Origin: Phycisphaerales bacterium
GTDB lineage: Bacteria > Planctomycetota > Phycisphaerae > Phycisphaerales > UBA1924
Reading direction: 5' to 3'
DNA: 64,000 bases
Assembly (NCBI GenBank): GCA_905339235.1
Contig: CAJPFG010000018.1
Location: forward strand, 124,001-188,000
In this document: piece after piece, positions 17,580 to 26,611 of the stretch
Layout: each line of letters opens with the position of its first letter
Position numbering within the stretch: the stretch's first letter is position 1
Translations under genes and position numbers: made by a program
Notes under the pieces: generated by a model
Told to the model about the DNA's origin: nothing
What the model saw: only the letters and a program-made list of their open reading frames with translations
The model's database searches: none

Positions 17580-18710
17580 CTATGGAAGGAAGTGGCCCTT
17601 GGGAAAGTCGAAGGGGGGCTTGGAGAGCAGGCCCTCGGACCCGACAACCGCCGAGGCTTCGTTGATGAACACGACCTCGCTGTTCACGTCCACGGCCCTG
17701 CTGAACTTGTCGCCCAAGTCGCGACGGGGAAGCCGGAGCACCCCGGCCGACAGCGACAGGGCCGCCTGCCCCAGAAGCGTCTCGCTGGCCGCGATCGTGT
17801 TCGACAGGACCTCGCGGGACTCACTCTCTCCCGCGGCCAGGCCCTTGCTTCGGAGGATTCGCACCCCGTAGGCGGCGCACCGACCCGAGAGTTCGCACGC
17901 GGCCTTGGCCTCCGTGGCGGTGATGGCGATGCCCGGCCGCGCCAGCACGATTCGTACGCCGTCCACGCCCTTGAGGTAGGCATCGAGCACGGCGGGCTCG
18001 GCGGCCTTGCCGCTCGCGCCCTTCACGTGGGTTCCGAGCCCAACGCAGAGCGCCGCTGTGGCGTCAGCCCGAGCGGTCGGGGCGTGGTTGGAGGGCACGT
18101 CGGTGGCGGCGAGGAGGGCCGCGACGCACGCCTTAAGCACCTGCCCGTCGCTCTCGACGGCGGTGCGGTCGCGCAGGGCGTTGATGGCGATGCCGATGTT
18201 GTCCGGATTGACGGCCGGGGCGGATCGCACCATCGCCTCGAACGTGCGCCGCAGCCCGTAGGCCGCGTCGTAGCGAAGGGCGGGGCGGTCGGACTTGAGA
18301 GAGGCGATGAGCAGGCTGGTGGTGGAGTCGGTCGCGACATCGCCCGCCACGACGAGGGCGTTGACGGCGACGCGGTCGTCGGTGCTCTGGAGGGCGGATT
18401 CGAGGGTGGAGATGAGCGCGCGGGCGTAGGCGAAACGGAAGTTGGCGGACGCGCCGGAGTTCTCCAGCGGCCGGAGCAGGGCCAGCCGGCTGGCCCTGCG
18501 TTTCGCGGCGTCGGCGCTGGTCAGGTCGGCGGCGTTCTCGCGGACACACCGCGAAATCTCCGCTTCCTGATCGGTGGTGATCCCGACGGCGGTAACGGTT
18601 TCGGGCGCGATCTGGCAGGGTTGCCCGAAGCCCGTCGCGGAAAAGCCCGCGACAAAAACGGCCACGCTCAGGACGACGGCTCGATGTAGGCTGCGCTCGA
18701 TCAACGCCAT
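17580..18710 (-). CDS. Secreted alpha-helical (HEAT-like) repeat protein
   Basis: A 376-residue protein with signal peptide (RSLHRAVVLSVAVFVAGFSA, cut before QPCQIAP). The rest is alanine-rich and helical with recurring units such as RLALLRPLENSGASANFRFA, DRVAVNALVVAGDVATDSTT and SDRPALRYDAAYGLRRTFEA, the rhythm of HEAT/PBS-lyase repeats. GAAGGATC precedes the ATG. It lies directly upstream of the solute-binding protein. Role unknown; such periplasmic repeat proteins often act as scaffolds. Confidence 0.75.
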   Translation of the reverse strand: MALIERSLHRAVVLSVAVFVAGFSATGFGQPCQIAPETVTAVGITTDQEAEISRCVRENAADLTSADAAKRRASRLALLRPLENSGASANFRFAYARALISTLESALQSTDDRVAVNALVVAGDVATDSTTSLLIASLKSDRPALRYDAAYGLRRTFEAMVRSAPAVNPDNIGIAINALRDRTAVESDGQVLKACVAALLAATDVPSNHAPTARADATAALCVGLGTHVKGASGKAAEPAVLDAYLKGVDGVRIVLARPGIAITATEAKAACELSGRCAAYGVRILRSKGLAAGESESREVLSNTIAASETLLGQAALSLSAGVLRLPRRDLGDKFSRAVDVNSEVVFINEASAVVGSEGLLSKPPFDFPKGHFLP

Positions 18711-18833
18711 GATCCTTCTTTGAATCCCCGAACGAGACCCGTTCACCGGGCCACAACGGTAGGTCGCTTCCTGTCGCGGAAAGAGAGAAAGTACCAAGCC
18801 CGACCCCGCGCGGTCAAATGCGCCCTCCGCCGA

Positions 18834-19805
18834 TCAGTAGACCTCCAGGAAGACCCGGCGCGTCGGGTGCAGTTCCTTGTTAATCATTCTCCGTTCCCAG
18901 TTCGCGATGTTCTCCCGGGCGCTGGCATCAACCCGCAGGTACTGGTCCCGGGCGGGCTCGCTCAGGCGCTCCGCCAGCCGCTGGAACACCCCAAGTTCCA
19001 TCCCGGCGATGCCGCAGACGTAGATCAAAGTCCGCGGCGACTCGAGCATCGGCGCAAAAATATCCGCCGACCGGGCCAGCCGGTCATGAGCGTACATCGG
19101 CGGCGACCCGTCGAGTTGCCGCTCGCGGCTCAGCGCGGTCAGGTAGGTGAAGTTCGCATGCCGCTCGGCGAGGTCCGTCAGTTCCCTGTGATACAGCAGG
19201 TCCGTGGCGTACGGGGATCCCATGGTGAACACGACCCGCGAGCCCGTGTCGCGGCCGAGGAGTTCGCGGATCATTCCGTAGAACGGCGCGATGCCCGTGC
19301 CGGTCGCGAAAAACAGGTAGTCGTGGGCGGCGGGGTCGGCGGGAAGCAGAAAGCGCTTGCCGTTGGGTCCGGTGACCGTCACCTTGTCGCCGACGCGCAG
19401 GTCGCACAGGTAGTTGCTCGCGACGCCCAGGAACAGTTTGCCGGACTCCCAGTGCTCGTCGATGGTCCGCTTGACGGTGGTGGCGAGGATCTTGCCGCTT
19501 CCGTCTTCGCCGCGGGTGGGGCTCGCGATGCTGTACAGGCGCAGTTTGTGCTGCCGACCGAACTGATCCGTACCCGGCGGGATCACGCCGAAGGACTGGC
19601 CGGATAGAAAGGCGCCCTCCAGGGGCGTTCCGCTCACGTCCAGCGCGAGGTGCCGCACGAAGCCCGAGGACTTTCGCGAGGCCGTGCATCGTTCGTTGGA
19701 CACCACCGTCGCCACGCCGGGCTTGACGGGCGTGAGAAGGTGCATCTTCGCCTCCGGCAGCGTCGGGACGCCGGGGGGCGCGGGGGTTGAAGTGCGATCG
19801 GTCAT
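18834..19805 (-). CDS. Ferredoxin--NADP reductase family protein
   Basis: A 323-residue flavoprotein of the plant-type FNR family. The FAD-binding motif RLYSIAS (R-x-Y-S/T) and the NADP-binding loop FATGTGIAPFYGMIREL are clear, followed by VVFTMGSPYATDLLYHREL, LIYVCGIAGMELGV for nicotinamide contact and the terminal aromatic residue in RRVFLEVY. It would pass electrons between ferredoxin or flavodoxin and NADP(H) in the cytoplasm. The N-terminal 20 residues are Pro-rich and probably flexible. Confidence 0.9.
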   Translation of the reverse strand: MTDRTSTPAPPGVPTLPEAKMHLLTPVKPGVATVVSNERCTASRKSSGFVRHLALDVSGTPLEGAFLSGQSFGVIPPGTDQFGRQHKLRLYSIASPTRGEDGSGKILATTVKRTIDEHWESGKLFLGVASNYLCDLRVGDKVTVTGPNGKRFLLPADPAAHDYLFFATGTGIAPFYGMIRELLGRDTGSRVVFTMGSPYATDLLYHRELTDLAERHANFTYLTALSRERQLDGSPPMYAHDRLARSADIFAPMLESPRTLIYVCGIAGMELGVFQRLAERLSEPARDQYLRVDASARENIANWERRMINKELHPTRRVFLEVY

Positions 19806-19836
19806 TGCCCTGAGAATCGCGAAGACCTGGTCCGCG

Positions 19837-21810
19837 TCAGCCGCCGCCGCCCATCAGGCCGCTTGCCAGCGGCGTCAACTGCTCCACCAGGGCCTGGCCC
19901 GCGGCGGTTTCGTCGGCGTAAACGCCCTTTTCGACCTCTTCGGCCCACGTTCCGAACGCGTCGAACAGGGGCGCCATTCCCCCGGCCATTTCGGCCTGCA
20001 TCAGCATCATCTCGATGCCCGGGATCTCGGCCTTCCATTGATCGCCGACCTTGACGAACGTCATGGGCCGGTTGATTCCCGGGGCCGTCGCGGTCGCGGT
20101 CGTTTCCCTGATGTCCCACACGAAGTCTTCCGGCGAGATGCCGGCCGCATCGCCCGCAAGAGCGGTCAGACCCTGCTTGGTCTGCTGCGCCAACATGGGC
20201 CCCATCATCGCGCCCAGCCCGCCGCCCAGAGTGAGGACCTCGCCCAGGGGCTTGTTGAACTTGGCCATGCTGGCGTCGTTGGCGCGAAGGAACTTCGCCG
20301 TCATCGCGACCAGCGGCTCGAGTTTCTGGCGGGCCTCGGCCGACGGCAGTTTCACGAAGTCGAGCATCTCCGCGGGCTTCTTGTTCCTGTAGGCCGCGAT
20401 GATCCCGGCCATCGCGCCTTCGGGGCTGGAGGCGCCGGCGCTGGTCTGCAGCCACGCGGGGGGCGCCAGCGGAGATGAAGCATCAAGCCGCTCGTTGTTC
20501 GCGAGTTTCTTGGCGTCTTCGAGCAACTTGCCCAGGGCCTCCACACGCTCCTTCACTGCGGCGGGGCCCGACACAGACTGATACGCCTGGATCGCGGAGT
20601 CGAGCGCGCTGGTCGCGGAGGCCAGCGCGGCGGAGCGCTCCTCGCGGACCTTGGTCAGCCGCGCCTTGTAGTCCTCCACCCCCGGCAACGTCGGCTTCAC
20701 GCGAGACAGGGACTCCAGCAGCGACGCGTAACTCTGGGCGCTGGTGGCCCTGCCCCAGTACAACTCCGCGAGCGCCGCATGGGCCGATCCCGCGGCGGCA
20801 CGGCCCGCGCTGGGCGAACCCTTCGCGGCCTCGGTTGCCGATTTCATCGTGGCCTTCAACTGAGTCTCCGCCCGGTCGTAGGCGGCGCTCAGGCTCGTCG
20901 TTCGCGTTTCATCCAGCGTCGCGGCCCCGTCGCGGATTTCGACGCCGATGGCCGACGCCGCGGCCCGGGCCTGGGCCGCCTCTTCCTTCGCCTGTGCCAC
21001 CTGCCGGTTGAGATCGGCCTCGACCGCGTCCAGATCCTGGCGCTGCTTGGTGAGTTGCGCCACGATCGCGCCGACTTCATCGAACTGCGGCTGCACCGAA
21101 TCGGCCTCGGCCTCGATCTTGCCGCCCTCGATCCGCAGCCGCTCCCCCTGCATCCGGATCCGGCTGGCCTTCTCGACCACCGGCTCGGCCGCCGTGGCCG
21201 TCATCTGCGAGGTGCTGTCCATCAGACGGCTGTATTCGGAGAACTTGGCCTGGGCCAGGGTCATCTTCTCCTTCGCTCGCGCGCGAAGGTCGCCCAACCG
21301 CTTCTCCACCGTCTCGCGCCGGGCCGACTCCGCCGCGACCGCCGTGTCCTTTTCCTTCTTCGCGTTTGTGACCCGCGAGATCTGCGCCGAAGGGTCGAAG
21401 GCCTCCGCCGCGGCGGCGATCGAACTCGCGATCGACCATCGCGTGATTGCCGCCTCGATCCTTGACATCGAGGATCGGAACGTGAGTTCGATGTCCTGGA
21501 TGTCGCCCGCGGGGGTCTCGGCCTGGCCGGACTGGGCCGCGGCGACCAGAAGCATCGCGGCGCTCTTTTCAGCGCCTTGTGCCTGGGCCGAGGCGCCGGT
21601 CACGCCGGTCTCAACCTGCTTGTACACCTTGTCGCGCACTTCCTGCGGCGCCGGGGCCGAGCCACCGGAACTCAGCGCCGTCAGTTCGCGCGAGTTGGTC
21701 TGGACCGCGCGGCTGGTTGCCGTCTCCCGATCGCAGGACCACAGCCCTCCGGCCATCCCGCAAGTCGCCGCCAACAACGTCCAACGAATCGCTTGCTTGC
21801 TTGTCGTCAT
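19837..21810 (-). CDS. Long coiled-coil exported protein
   Basis: A 657-residue protein with an N-terminal export signal (RWTLLAATCGMAGGLWSC); the Cys may be lipidated but the lipobox is atypical. Residues about 130-330 are almost continuous coiled coil rich in Ala, Glu, Lys and Arg (for example VEKRLGDLRARAKEKMTLAQ). The C-terminal third has a domain with FLRANDASMAKFNKPLGEVL and DQWKAEIPGIEMMLMQAEMA, resembling solute or lipid carrier-like folds only in outline. Start at 21810 chosen to place the signal at the N-terminus. No family assigned. Confidence 0.75.
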   Translation of the reverse strand: MTTSKQAIRWTLLAATCGMAGGLWSCDRETATSRAVQTNSRELTALSSGGSAPAPQEVRDKVYKQVETGVTGASAQAQGAEKSAAMLLVAAAQSGQAETPAGDIQDIELTFRSSMSRIEAAITRWSIASSIAAAAEAFDPSAQISRVTNAKKEKDTAVAAESARRETVEKRLGDLRARAKEKMTLAQAKFSEYSRLMDSTSQMTATAAEPVVEKASRIRMQGERLRIEGGKIEAEADSVQPQFDEVGAIVAQLTKQRQDLDAVEADLNRQVAQAKEEAAQARAAASAIGVEIRDGAATLDETRTTSLSAAYDRAETQLKATMKSATEAAKGSPSAGRAAAGSAHAALAELYWGRATSAQSYASLLESLSRVKPTLPGVEDYKARLTKVREERSAALASATSALDSAIQAYQSVSGPAAVKERVEALGKLLEDAKKLANNERLDASSPLAPPAWLQTSAGASSPEGAMAGIIAAYRNKKPAEMLDFVKLPSAEARQKLEPLVAMTAKFLRANDASMAKFNKPLGEVLTLGGGLGAMMGPMLAQQTKQGLTALAGDAAGISPEDFVWDIRETTATATAPGINRPMTFVKVGDQWKAEIPGIEMMLMQAEMAGGMAPLFDAFGTWAEEVEKGVYADETAAGQALVEQLTPLASGLMGGGG

Positions 21811-21918
21811 GATTGCCACGCTCCGGACCTCGGGGCCCCGCGCCAAATGGTTTCTGTTCGTACCCCGCCCTCAGGCGAGAAGACGCACTGTAGCAAATAA
21901 AGAGAGTTCACGCACCGC

Positions 21919-23256
21919 CTATCGCCCGCCTTCGGGCGCGGGCAAGGGCTGCTCGGCCCGGGGCTTGGGCGGGGTGTATTCGATGGGATAGCCCGTTCGT
22001 GGGCGGTACATCGACCGCACCCAGTCAATCGCCCGCTGGTAATGGGGGTCGTCGCGCCCCGAGAACGCCGGCCGCCATTTGCCCTTGTTCAAGCCCGCAA
22101 CCTCCGGGTGCTTGAACAACGCCAAATCGCGTGGGAGTGCGAAGTCCAACAGCGGGCTGCGTTCGGGCTGGTCATAGTCGATCAGGCCGAGCCCTTCCGC
22201 GGTCTTGAATCGCTCGAGGATGAGAAAGTTGGTGTAAGCGCTGGCGTCGTTGCCCGGCCGGTGATTGGTGAGCCACAGCCGCCCGGCGTCCTCGCCGCCG
22301 TGGCATCGCGTCGTCGCGCACGTGTTGGTGAGCCAGAGGGCGTGAATATCCCGGACGAACGTCCGCATGGCCCTGGGATTCTCGCGGACCTGGACCTCTG
22401 GGTAAAACTCCCGTGCTCGAACGGCGAACATCCACGCGAGAGTGTCCGCGGGACGCTGTCGCAGGAAGAGTTCCCGCGCTTCCGGCGTCACGGGCACCGA
22501 ACCCAGACCCTCGACGTTTCTGCCGGCGTACTTGTCCAAGAACCTCGCCACCACGTCGCGCGCGATAATCAGTTTCGGCGGGTCCTTGAGATCAATCTCG
22601 TACACGCGCATCAGATTGATCTGCTCGGGCGTCAGCAGCGGGAACACGGGCTTGGCCGGCTCCACCGGCACGGTCCCCGGTTGATCAGGACCGGGTTTGG
22701 GCCGATTTGCGTCGTTCACCTTCTGCTGTGCGAGAATCTGGACCCGCAGTTCCTTGGCGCTGGGGTTCTGGGGTTCGACGATCAGCGCCCGATCGACCTC
22801 CCACAGGGCAAAGTCCAGCCGCCCCTTCTCGCGCAGCCACTTCGAGAGCCGGATGAGCCCCGCGACGTCCTCGCCGTCGGTCGCGTCGCGGAACATCTTG
22901 TACCGCTCGTCCACCGTGGGCAACTTCGAGACCTTCGAGACGCCGTCCATGGTCAGTGCCGTCGAGATGCCGTTGATCGAGAGCACCACGCGCTCCCTGG
23001 TGTGCTCGACAATCAGGCCCGTCAGGCGGCGTCCGTCCTTCAAGACCACTTCGGCCTCGGCGCCGGCGGGGATGGGCGTCCATTCCGGGGCGCCGGCCAT
23101 CGGAACCCCTTCGGGAGGGGCCGCGGCGGGGGGAGGGGATGATTCCTGCGCGCACGCGACGCTTCCGGCGCACGCCCACCACACTCCCGAAAGGAGAAGC
23201 GGGGCGAATCGACGGCAGACTTTCGTTCGCGGCGAGCCCGGGGGCGTCGTCGTCAT
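21919..23256 (-). CDS. Secreted planctomycete protein with CX4CH motif
   Basis: A 445-residue exported protein; the signal peptide around FAPLLLSGVWWACAGSVACA is placed correctly by the ATG at 23256. It begins with a small beta domain (AEVVLKDGRRLTGLIVEHTR), continues with a helical repeat-like part (KWLREKGRLDFALWEVDRAL) and ends with an unassigned domain containing TCATTRCHGGEDAG. CATTRCH is a CX4CH arrangement, a rare variant of the cytochrome c haem-attachment site, so a haem or disulfide role is possible. The C-terminus is Pro-rich. Confidence 0.75.
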   Translation of the reverse strand: MTTTPPGSPRTKVCRRFAPLLLSGVWWACAGSVACAQESSPPPAAAPPEGVPMAGAPEWTPIPAGAEAEVVLKDGRRLTGLIVEHTRERVVLSINGISTALTMDGVSKVSKLPTVDERYKMFRDATDGEDVAGLIRLSKWLREKGRLDFALWEVDRALIVEPQNPSAKELRVQILAQQKVNDANRPKPGPDQPGTVPVEPAKPVFPLLTPEQINLMRVYEIDLKDPPKLIIARDVVARFLDKYAGRNVEGLGSVPVTPEARELFLRQRPADTLAWMFAVRAREFYPEVQVRENPRAMRTFVRDIHALWLTNTCATTRCHGGEDAGRLWLTNHRPGNDASAYTNFLILERFKTAEGLGLIDYDQPERSPLLDFALPRDLALFKHPEVAGLNKGKWRPAFSGRDDPHYQRAIDWVRSMYRPRTGYPIEYTPPKPRAEQPLPAPEGGR

Positions 23257-23330
23257 TCGCCCGTATTGTGGCGTCTTTCCCCCCGATTGTAAAGTCAGGC
23301 CTCCCAAGGGCTTTAGAAACGCGCCCGGGA

Positions 23331-23366
23331 ATGAAAAACGCCGCCCGACCACAAGGCCGGGCGGCG
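23331..23366 (-). terminator. Rho-independent terminator of the S9 peptidase gene
   Basis: Nine perfect pairs (CGCCGCCCG at 23339-23347 with 23358-23366) around a 10-nt loop, followed on the minus strand by TTTTT (23338-23334). It lies 22 nt after the peptidase stop codon. Confidence 0.85.
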
Positions 23367-23387
23367 TGGATCTGTCCTGCCGGTCGG

Positions 23388-25508
23388 TCATTTCGTCGCG
23401 TCGGGCTTCGCCGGAGCCTTCAGCCCCGGGATGGACTCCCCGCCCGAGAGGATCTGGGCGGTGCTGTTCGACACATCGCCGCCCACGGGCTGGGCCCTTC
23501 CGCCAAGGTTCTGGGCCAGGAAGGTCTCAACCACGGCGTTGAAGGCCATGCTGTTTTCCGGGCGCTGGAAGCCGTGCCCCTCATCGGGGAAGACGACGTA
23601 CGTGACCGGAATGTTCCGGCCCTGCATGGCGGAGACGATCTGGTCGCTCTCGGCCTGCTTGACGCGGGGGTCATTAGCGCCCTGGCCGATGAGCAGCGGG
23701 CGGGTGATCTTGTCCGCGAATGTCAGCGGCGAGCGCGATGCAAGGAACTTGCGCCCATCCTCAGTGCGGTGGTCGCCCACGCGGCTGGTCATCATCTCGA
23801 TCAGCGGCGCCCAATAGGGCGGGATGCTGTTCAGCAGCGTGACCAGGTTGCTGGGGCCGACGATGTCCACGCCGCACGCAAAAACGTCCGGTGTGAAGGT
23901 CAGTCCCGCGAGCGTCGCGTAGCCGCCGTACGACCCGCCCATGATGGCGACTTTGCTCTTGTCCGCGATTCCGTTCTTGACGGCCCAATCGACCGCGTCG
24001 AGCAGGTCGTTGTGCATGTTCGCGGCCCACTGCATGTCGCCCGCGTTGACGAACGACTTGCCGAAGCCCGTCGAGCCGCGGAAGTTCACCGAGAGCACCG
24101 CGTATCCCCGATTCGCCAGCCACTGGTGGTAGGGGTTGTACCCCCACGAATCGCGCGCCCACGGCCCGCCGTGAACGAACAGCACCATCGGCAGCGCCTG
24201 CGAGGGCCGCGGCGTTCCTTCCGTCGCTTTGAACGAGCCAACCGGCAGCGTCAGGTAGGAGACGAGGTTCATCCCGTCGCGGGCCTTGATGACTACCGGA
24301 TGCATCTTCGCGAGGGGCTTGCCCTCGAGTTTGGCGCGGTTGGTGTACAGGAATGTCGCTTTGCCGGCGGTGCCGGGCTTGGACGGGTCGCGGTCGTAGC
24401 GGTACAGCCGCACCGGGCCGTCGTCCATCACGAACGACACGAGCCAGTGCGCATCGTCCAACGTGCGGCTGCCGATGATCACCTCGCCATTCGCGACGGT
24501 CTTGAGGTAGTCCAGGTCGGCCTGGATGGCCTTGTCGAGCACCTTCCACTTCGTGCGGTCGTACTCGAACGACACGGCCTGGATGGTCCTCTCGGTCGGG
24601 TGGGCGAGCACGTTGTCCGCATCCGCCGAATCGTCCGACGCCACGACCTCGGCCTTGCCGGTCGAGATCTCAACCCTGGTCAGCCGGGCCGTGTTGCCTT
24701 CGCGGCTGTCGATCAGGTACGCGAACTTCCCGGACTTGTCGAAGCCCGCGGGGGAGGTGGTCAGCGCGTCGGCCTGCGGCACCTTCTGCCAGACCTCGAA
24801 CCCGCCCTTGCCGTCGGCCTTCAGGATTTCCTGCCCGCCGTCTTCGGTCTGACGCACCGCGAGTCGAAGCGTGAAGTCGTCGTCACCCACGAATCCGGCG
24901 TAGCCGTCGTTCTGCTGGATCATCTCCATCGCGCCGGTGGTGATGTCCACCTTGTAGACATCGTGAAGTTGCGGGTCGCGCTTGTTCAAGCCCACCAGCA
25001 CGTGGTTGGGAAACTTGTGCGAGACGCCCTCGACCCGGGCCGCGGGGCGGAGCGGCTGGCCCGATGGCAGCATGATCGGCTTGCCGTCGGGGCCTTTGAT
25101 GTCGTCGAAGGGGGTGAGGTCACGGGCTTTGCCGGTCTGGACATCGACGCTGTACACCTTCCAGTTCTCGTCGCCGCCCTGGTCCTGCGAGTACAGGATG
25201 TGCGCGTTGTCGAAGGCCCAGAAGTACTGGCGGATGCCGCGCGTCGCCTCGTCGGTGATCGCCCGGGCCTTGGTCAGGTCGCCGGAGGGCGCGACCCAGA
25301 TGTTCATCACGCCCTTGACCGGCGCGAGATACGAAATCCACTTTCCGTCCGGGCTCAACTGCGAACCGCCTCGGTCGGGGTTTCCGAAGAGCACATCGCG
25401 CGGGATAAGTTCGACCGCGGGCGCTTTCGCCGCGGGACCCTGCCCCCACGCACCCCCCGACGCGACCAGAGCCGCCGCGGCTCCCGCATACCGACCAAGC
25501 GTCTTCAT
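23388..25508 (-). CDS. S9 family prolyl-oligopeptidase-like serine peptidase
   Basis: A 706-residue exported enzyme with signal peptide RYAGAAAALVASGGAWGQ. An N-terminal seven-bladed propeller region is followed by an alpha/beta-hydrolase domain. The nucleophile is Ser526 in MGGSYGGYA; the Asp lies in GQGANDPRVKQAES and the His in PDEGHGF, so the triad is complete. Such peptidases cleave short peptides after proline or act as acylaminoacyl peptidases. The ATG at 25508 has GGAG 9 nt upstream. It is probably monocistronic, with its own terminator. Confidence 0.93.
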   Translation of the reverse strand: MKTLGRYAGAAAALVASGGAWGQGPAAKAPAVELIPRDVLFGNPDRGGSQLSPDGKWISYLAPVKGVMNIWVAPSGDLTKARAITDEATRGIRQYFWAFDNAHILYSQDQGGDENWKVYSVDVQTGKARDLTPFDDIKGPDGKPIMLPSGQPLRPAARVEGVSHKFPNHVLVGLNKRDPQLHDVYKVDITTGAMEMIQQNDGYAGFVGDDDFTLRLAVRQTEDGGQEILKADGKGGFEVWQKVPQADALTTSPAGFDKSGKFAYLIDSREGNTARLTRVEISTGKAEVVASDDSADADNVLAHPTERTIQAVSFEYDRTKWKVLDKAIQADLDYLKTVANGEVIIGSRTLDDAHWLVSFVMDDGPVRLYRYDRDPSKPGTAGKATFLYTNRAKLEGKPLAKMHPVVIKARDGMNLVSYLTLPVGSFKATEGTPRPSQALPMVLFVHGGPWARDSWGYNPYHQWLANRGYAVLSVNFRGSTGFGKSFVNAGDMQWAANMHNDLLDAVDWAVKNGIADKSKVAIMGGSYGGYATLAGLTFTPDVFACGVDIVGPSNLVTLLNSIPPYWAPLIEMMTSRVGDHRTEDGRKFLASRSPLTFADKITRPLLIGQGANDPRVKQAESDQIVSAMQGRNIPVTYVVFPDEGHGFQRPENSMAFNAVVETFLAQNLGGRAQPVGGDVSNSTAQILSGGESIPGLKAPAKPDATK

Positions 25509-25682
25509 GCACAATCTCCAGAAGGCGTGAGCGCGGGCCGTCACAGGCCCGTCGCCGACACCGATGTGAATCCGAGTTTGAATCGTCTGCTCTCGACCAG
25601 GGTCCCGACGAGGCGTGCCGTCCGAAGCGCGCCCGCCGGGCCTTGTTGGCGGAATTCCTCCGCGTCTTGCGGAGAAAGCGAA

Positions 25683-25766
25683 TGCCCAGGACAGGAGTTG
25701 AACCTGCATGCCCTTGCGGGCGCTACCACCTCAAGGTAGTGCGTCTGCCAATTTCGCCACCTGGGC
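25683..25766 (-). tRNA. tRNA-Leu (GAG)
   Basis: An 84-nt class II tRNA with a long variable arm. The acceptor GCCCAGG pairs with CCTGGGC, the D-arm contains GGCGAAATTGGCAGACGC, the anticodon stem CTACC/GGTAG encloses TTGAGGT with anticodon GAG, and the T-loop is TTCAACT. CCA is not encoded. Confidence 0.95.
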
Positions 25767-25999
25767 CGGTTGTTTCCCGCTCGGTCTCCCGCGCGGGGCC
25801 GCAACTATACGCGTGCACCCTCAAAACAATCGAGAACACCGCATCGAAGCCTTCATCCCGACCTATCCTTCGCTCGCCGGGTGGGGCGTCGCGAGGCCCG
25901 GGTCCCGCGGTGGTTCGTGGGCCCACCGGACGATGTTGCGCAAGTTGTTGCTCCACAAGTGTTTCGCCCCATTCCGTTCGGGGCAGGCGGAGAGTCCCT

Positions 26000-26515
26000 T
26001 TGAGTCCCCCGGCTTCTTCACCACTGGCACCCGACATTGCCGCCCGATGGGATTCCCTGCTGGACCACGTCGCCGGCAAAGTTCGATCCGCCGGGGTCTT
26101 TGCCGAGGTCACCCGGCTCGAGCACGCCCTCGAGGCGGGGGCCAAGGCCAGCGCCGCGCCCGCATCCTACCGGCTTTTCCTCGACGCCGGCCGCGCCTGG
26201 GTAGCGCTTTTCACCGCCGACCGCTATCTCAGCCAGTCAATCGAGCAGGACTTGGTGCACACCGGGGACAAACTCCCCGAACTGCTCGAGGAGGAACTCG
26301 TAGACCTTGGGTTCCTTGGGCTCGGTAACCCCTCGGCCCTGCTCGGCGTCGAACACTTCCGCGATCCTCAAAAGTTCTTCACCTTCCGCACGCCGCTCCC
26401 GATCGATCTCAACCAGTTAGAGAAAAACGCGCAAGAATCCGCGGCCGTGGCGCTCCTCGCGTACGAAGCATGCTTCCGACGCCTGGGCGATATGGAGACC
26501 AACGAAAACCAGTGA
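26000..26515 (+). CDS. Hypothetical soluble protein, 171 aa
   Basis: The preferred start is TTG at 26000 with GGAG 7 nt upstream; upstream in-frame sequence is not protein-like. The protein is mostly helical: PDIAARWDSLLDHVAGKVRS, VTRLEHALEAGAKASAAPAS, YRLFLDAGRAWVALFTADRY and NAQESAAVALLAYEACFRRL. No signal peptide or known domain. It lies 97 nt before the glycosyltransferase on the same strand and may be cotranscribed with it. Confidence 0.65.
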   Translation: MSPPASSPLAPDIAARWDSLLDHVAGKVRSAGVFAEVTRLEHALEAGAKASAAPASYRLFLDAGRAWVALFTADRYLSQSIEQDLVHTGDKLPELLEEELVDLGFLGLGNPSALLGVEHFRDPQKFFTFRTPLPIDLNQLEKNAQESAAVALLAYEACFRRLGDMETNENQ

Positions 26516-26611
26516 CTCGGCAGCCTTCCCCGCTATCCACTATCTTGATTCCAACTCGATGACCCCCCTCCCCGACAATCGCCCTGCCCCATCCATGCCC
26601 GGAGGTGCCGC

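Noticed and set aside
23139-25739. An 866-codon plus-strand open frame
   Set aside because: It mirrors the S9 peptidase, whose catalytic motifs are complete on the minus strand.
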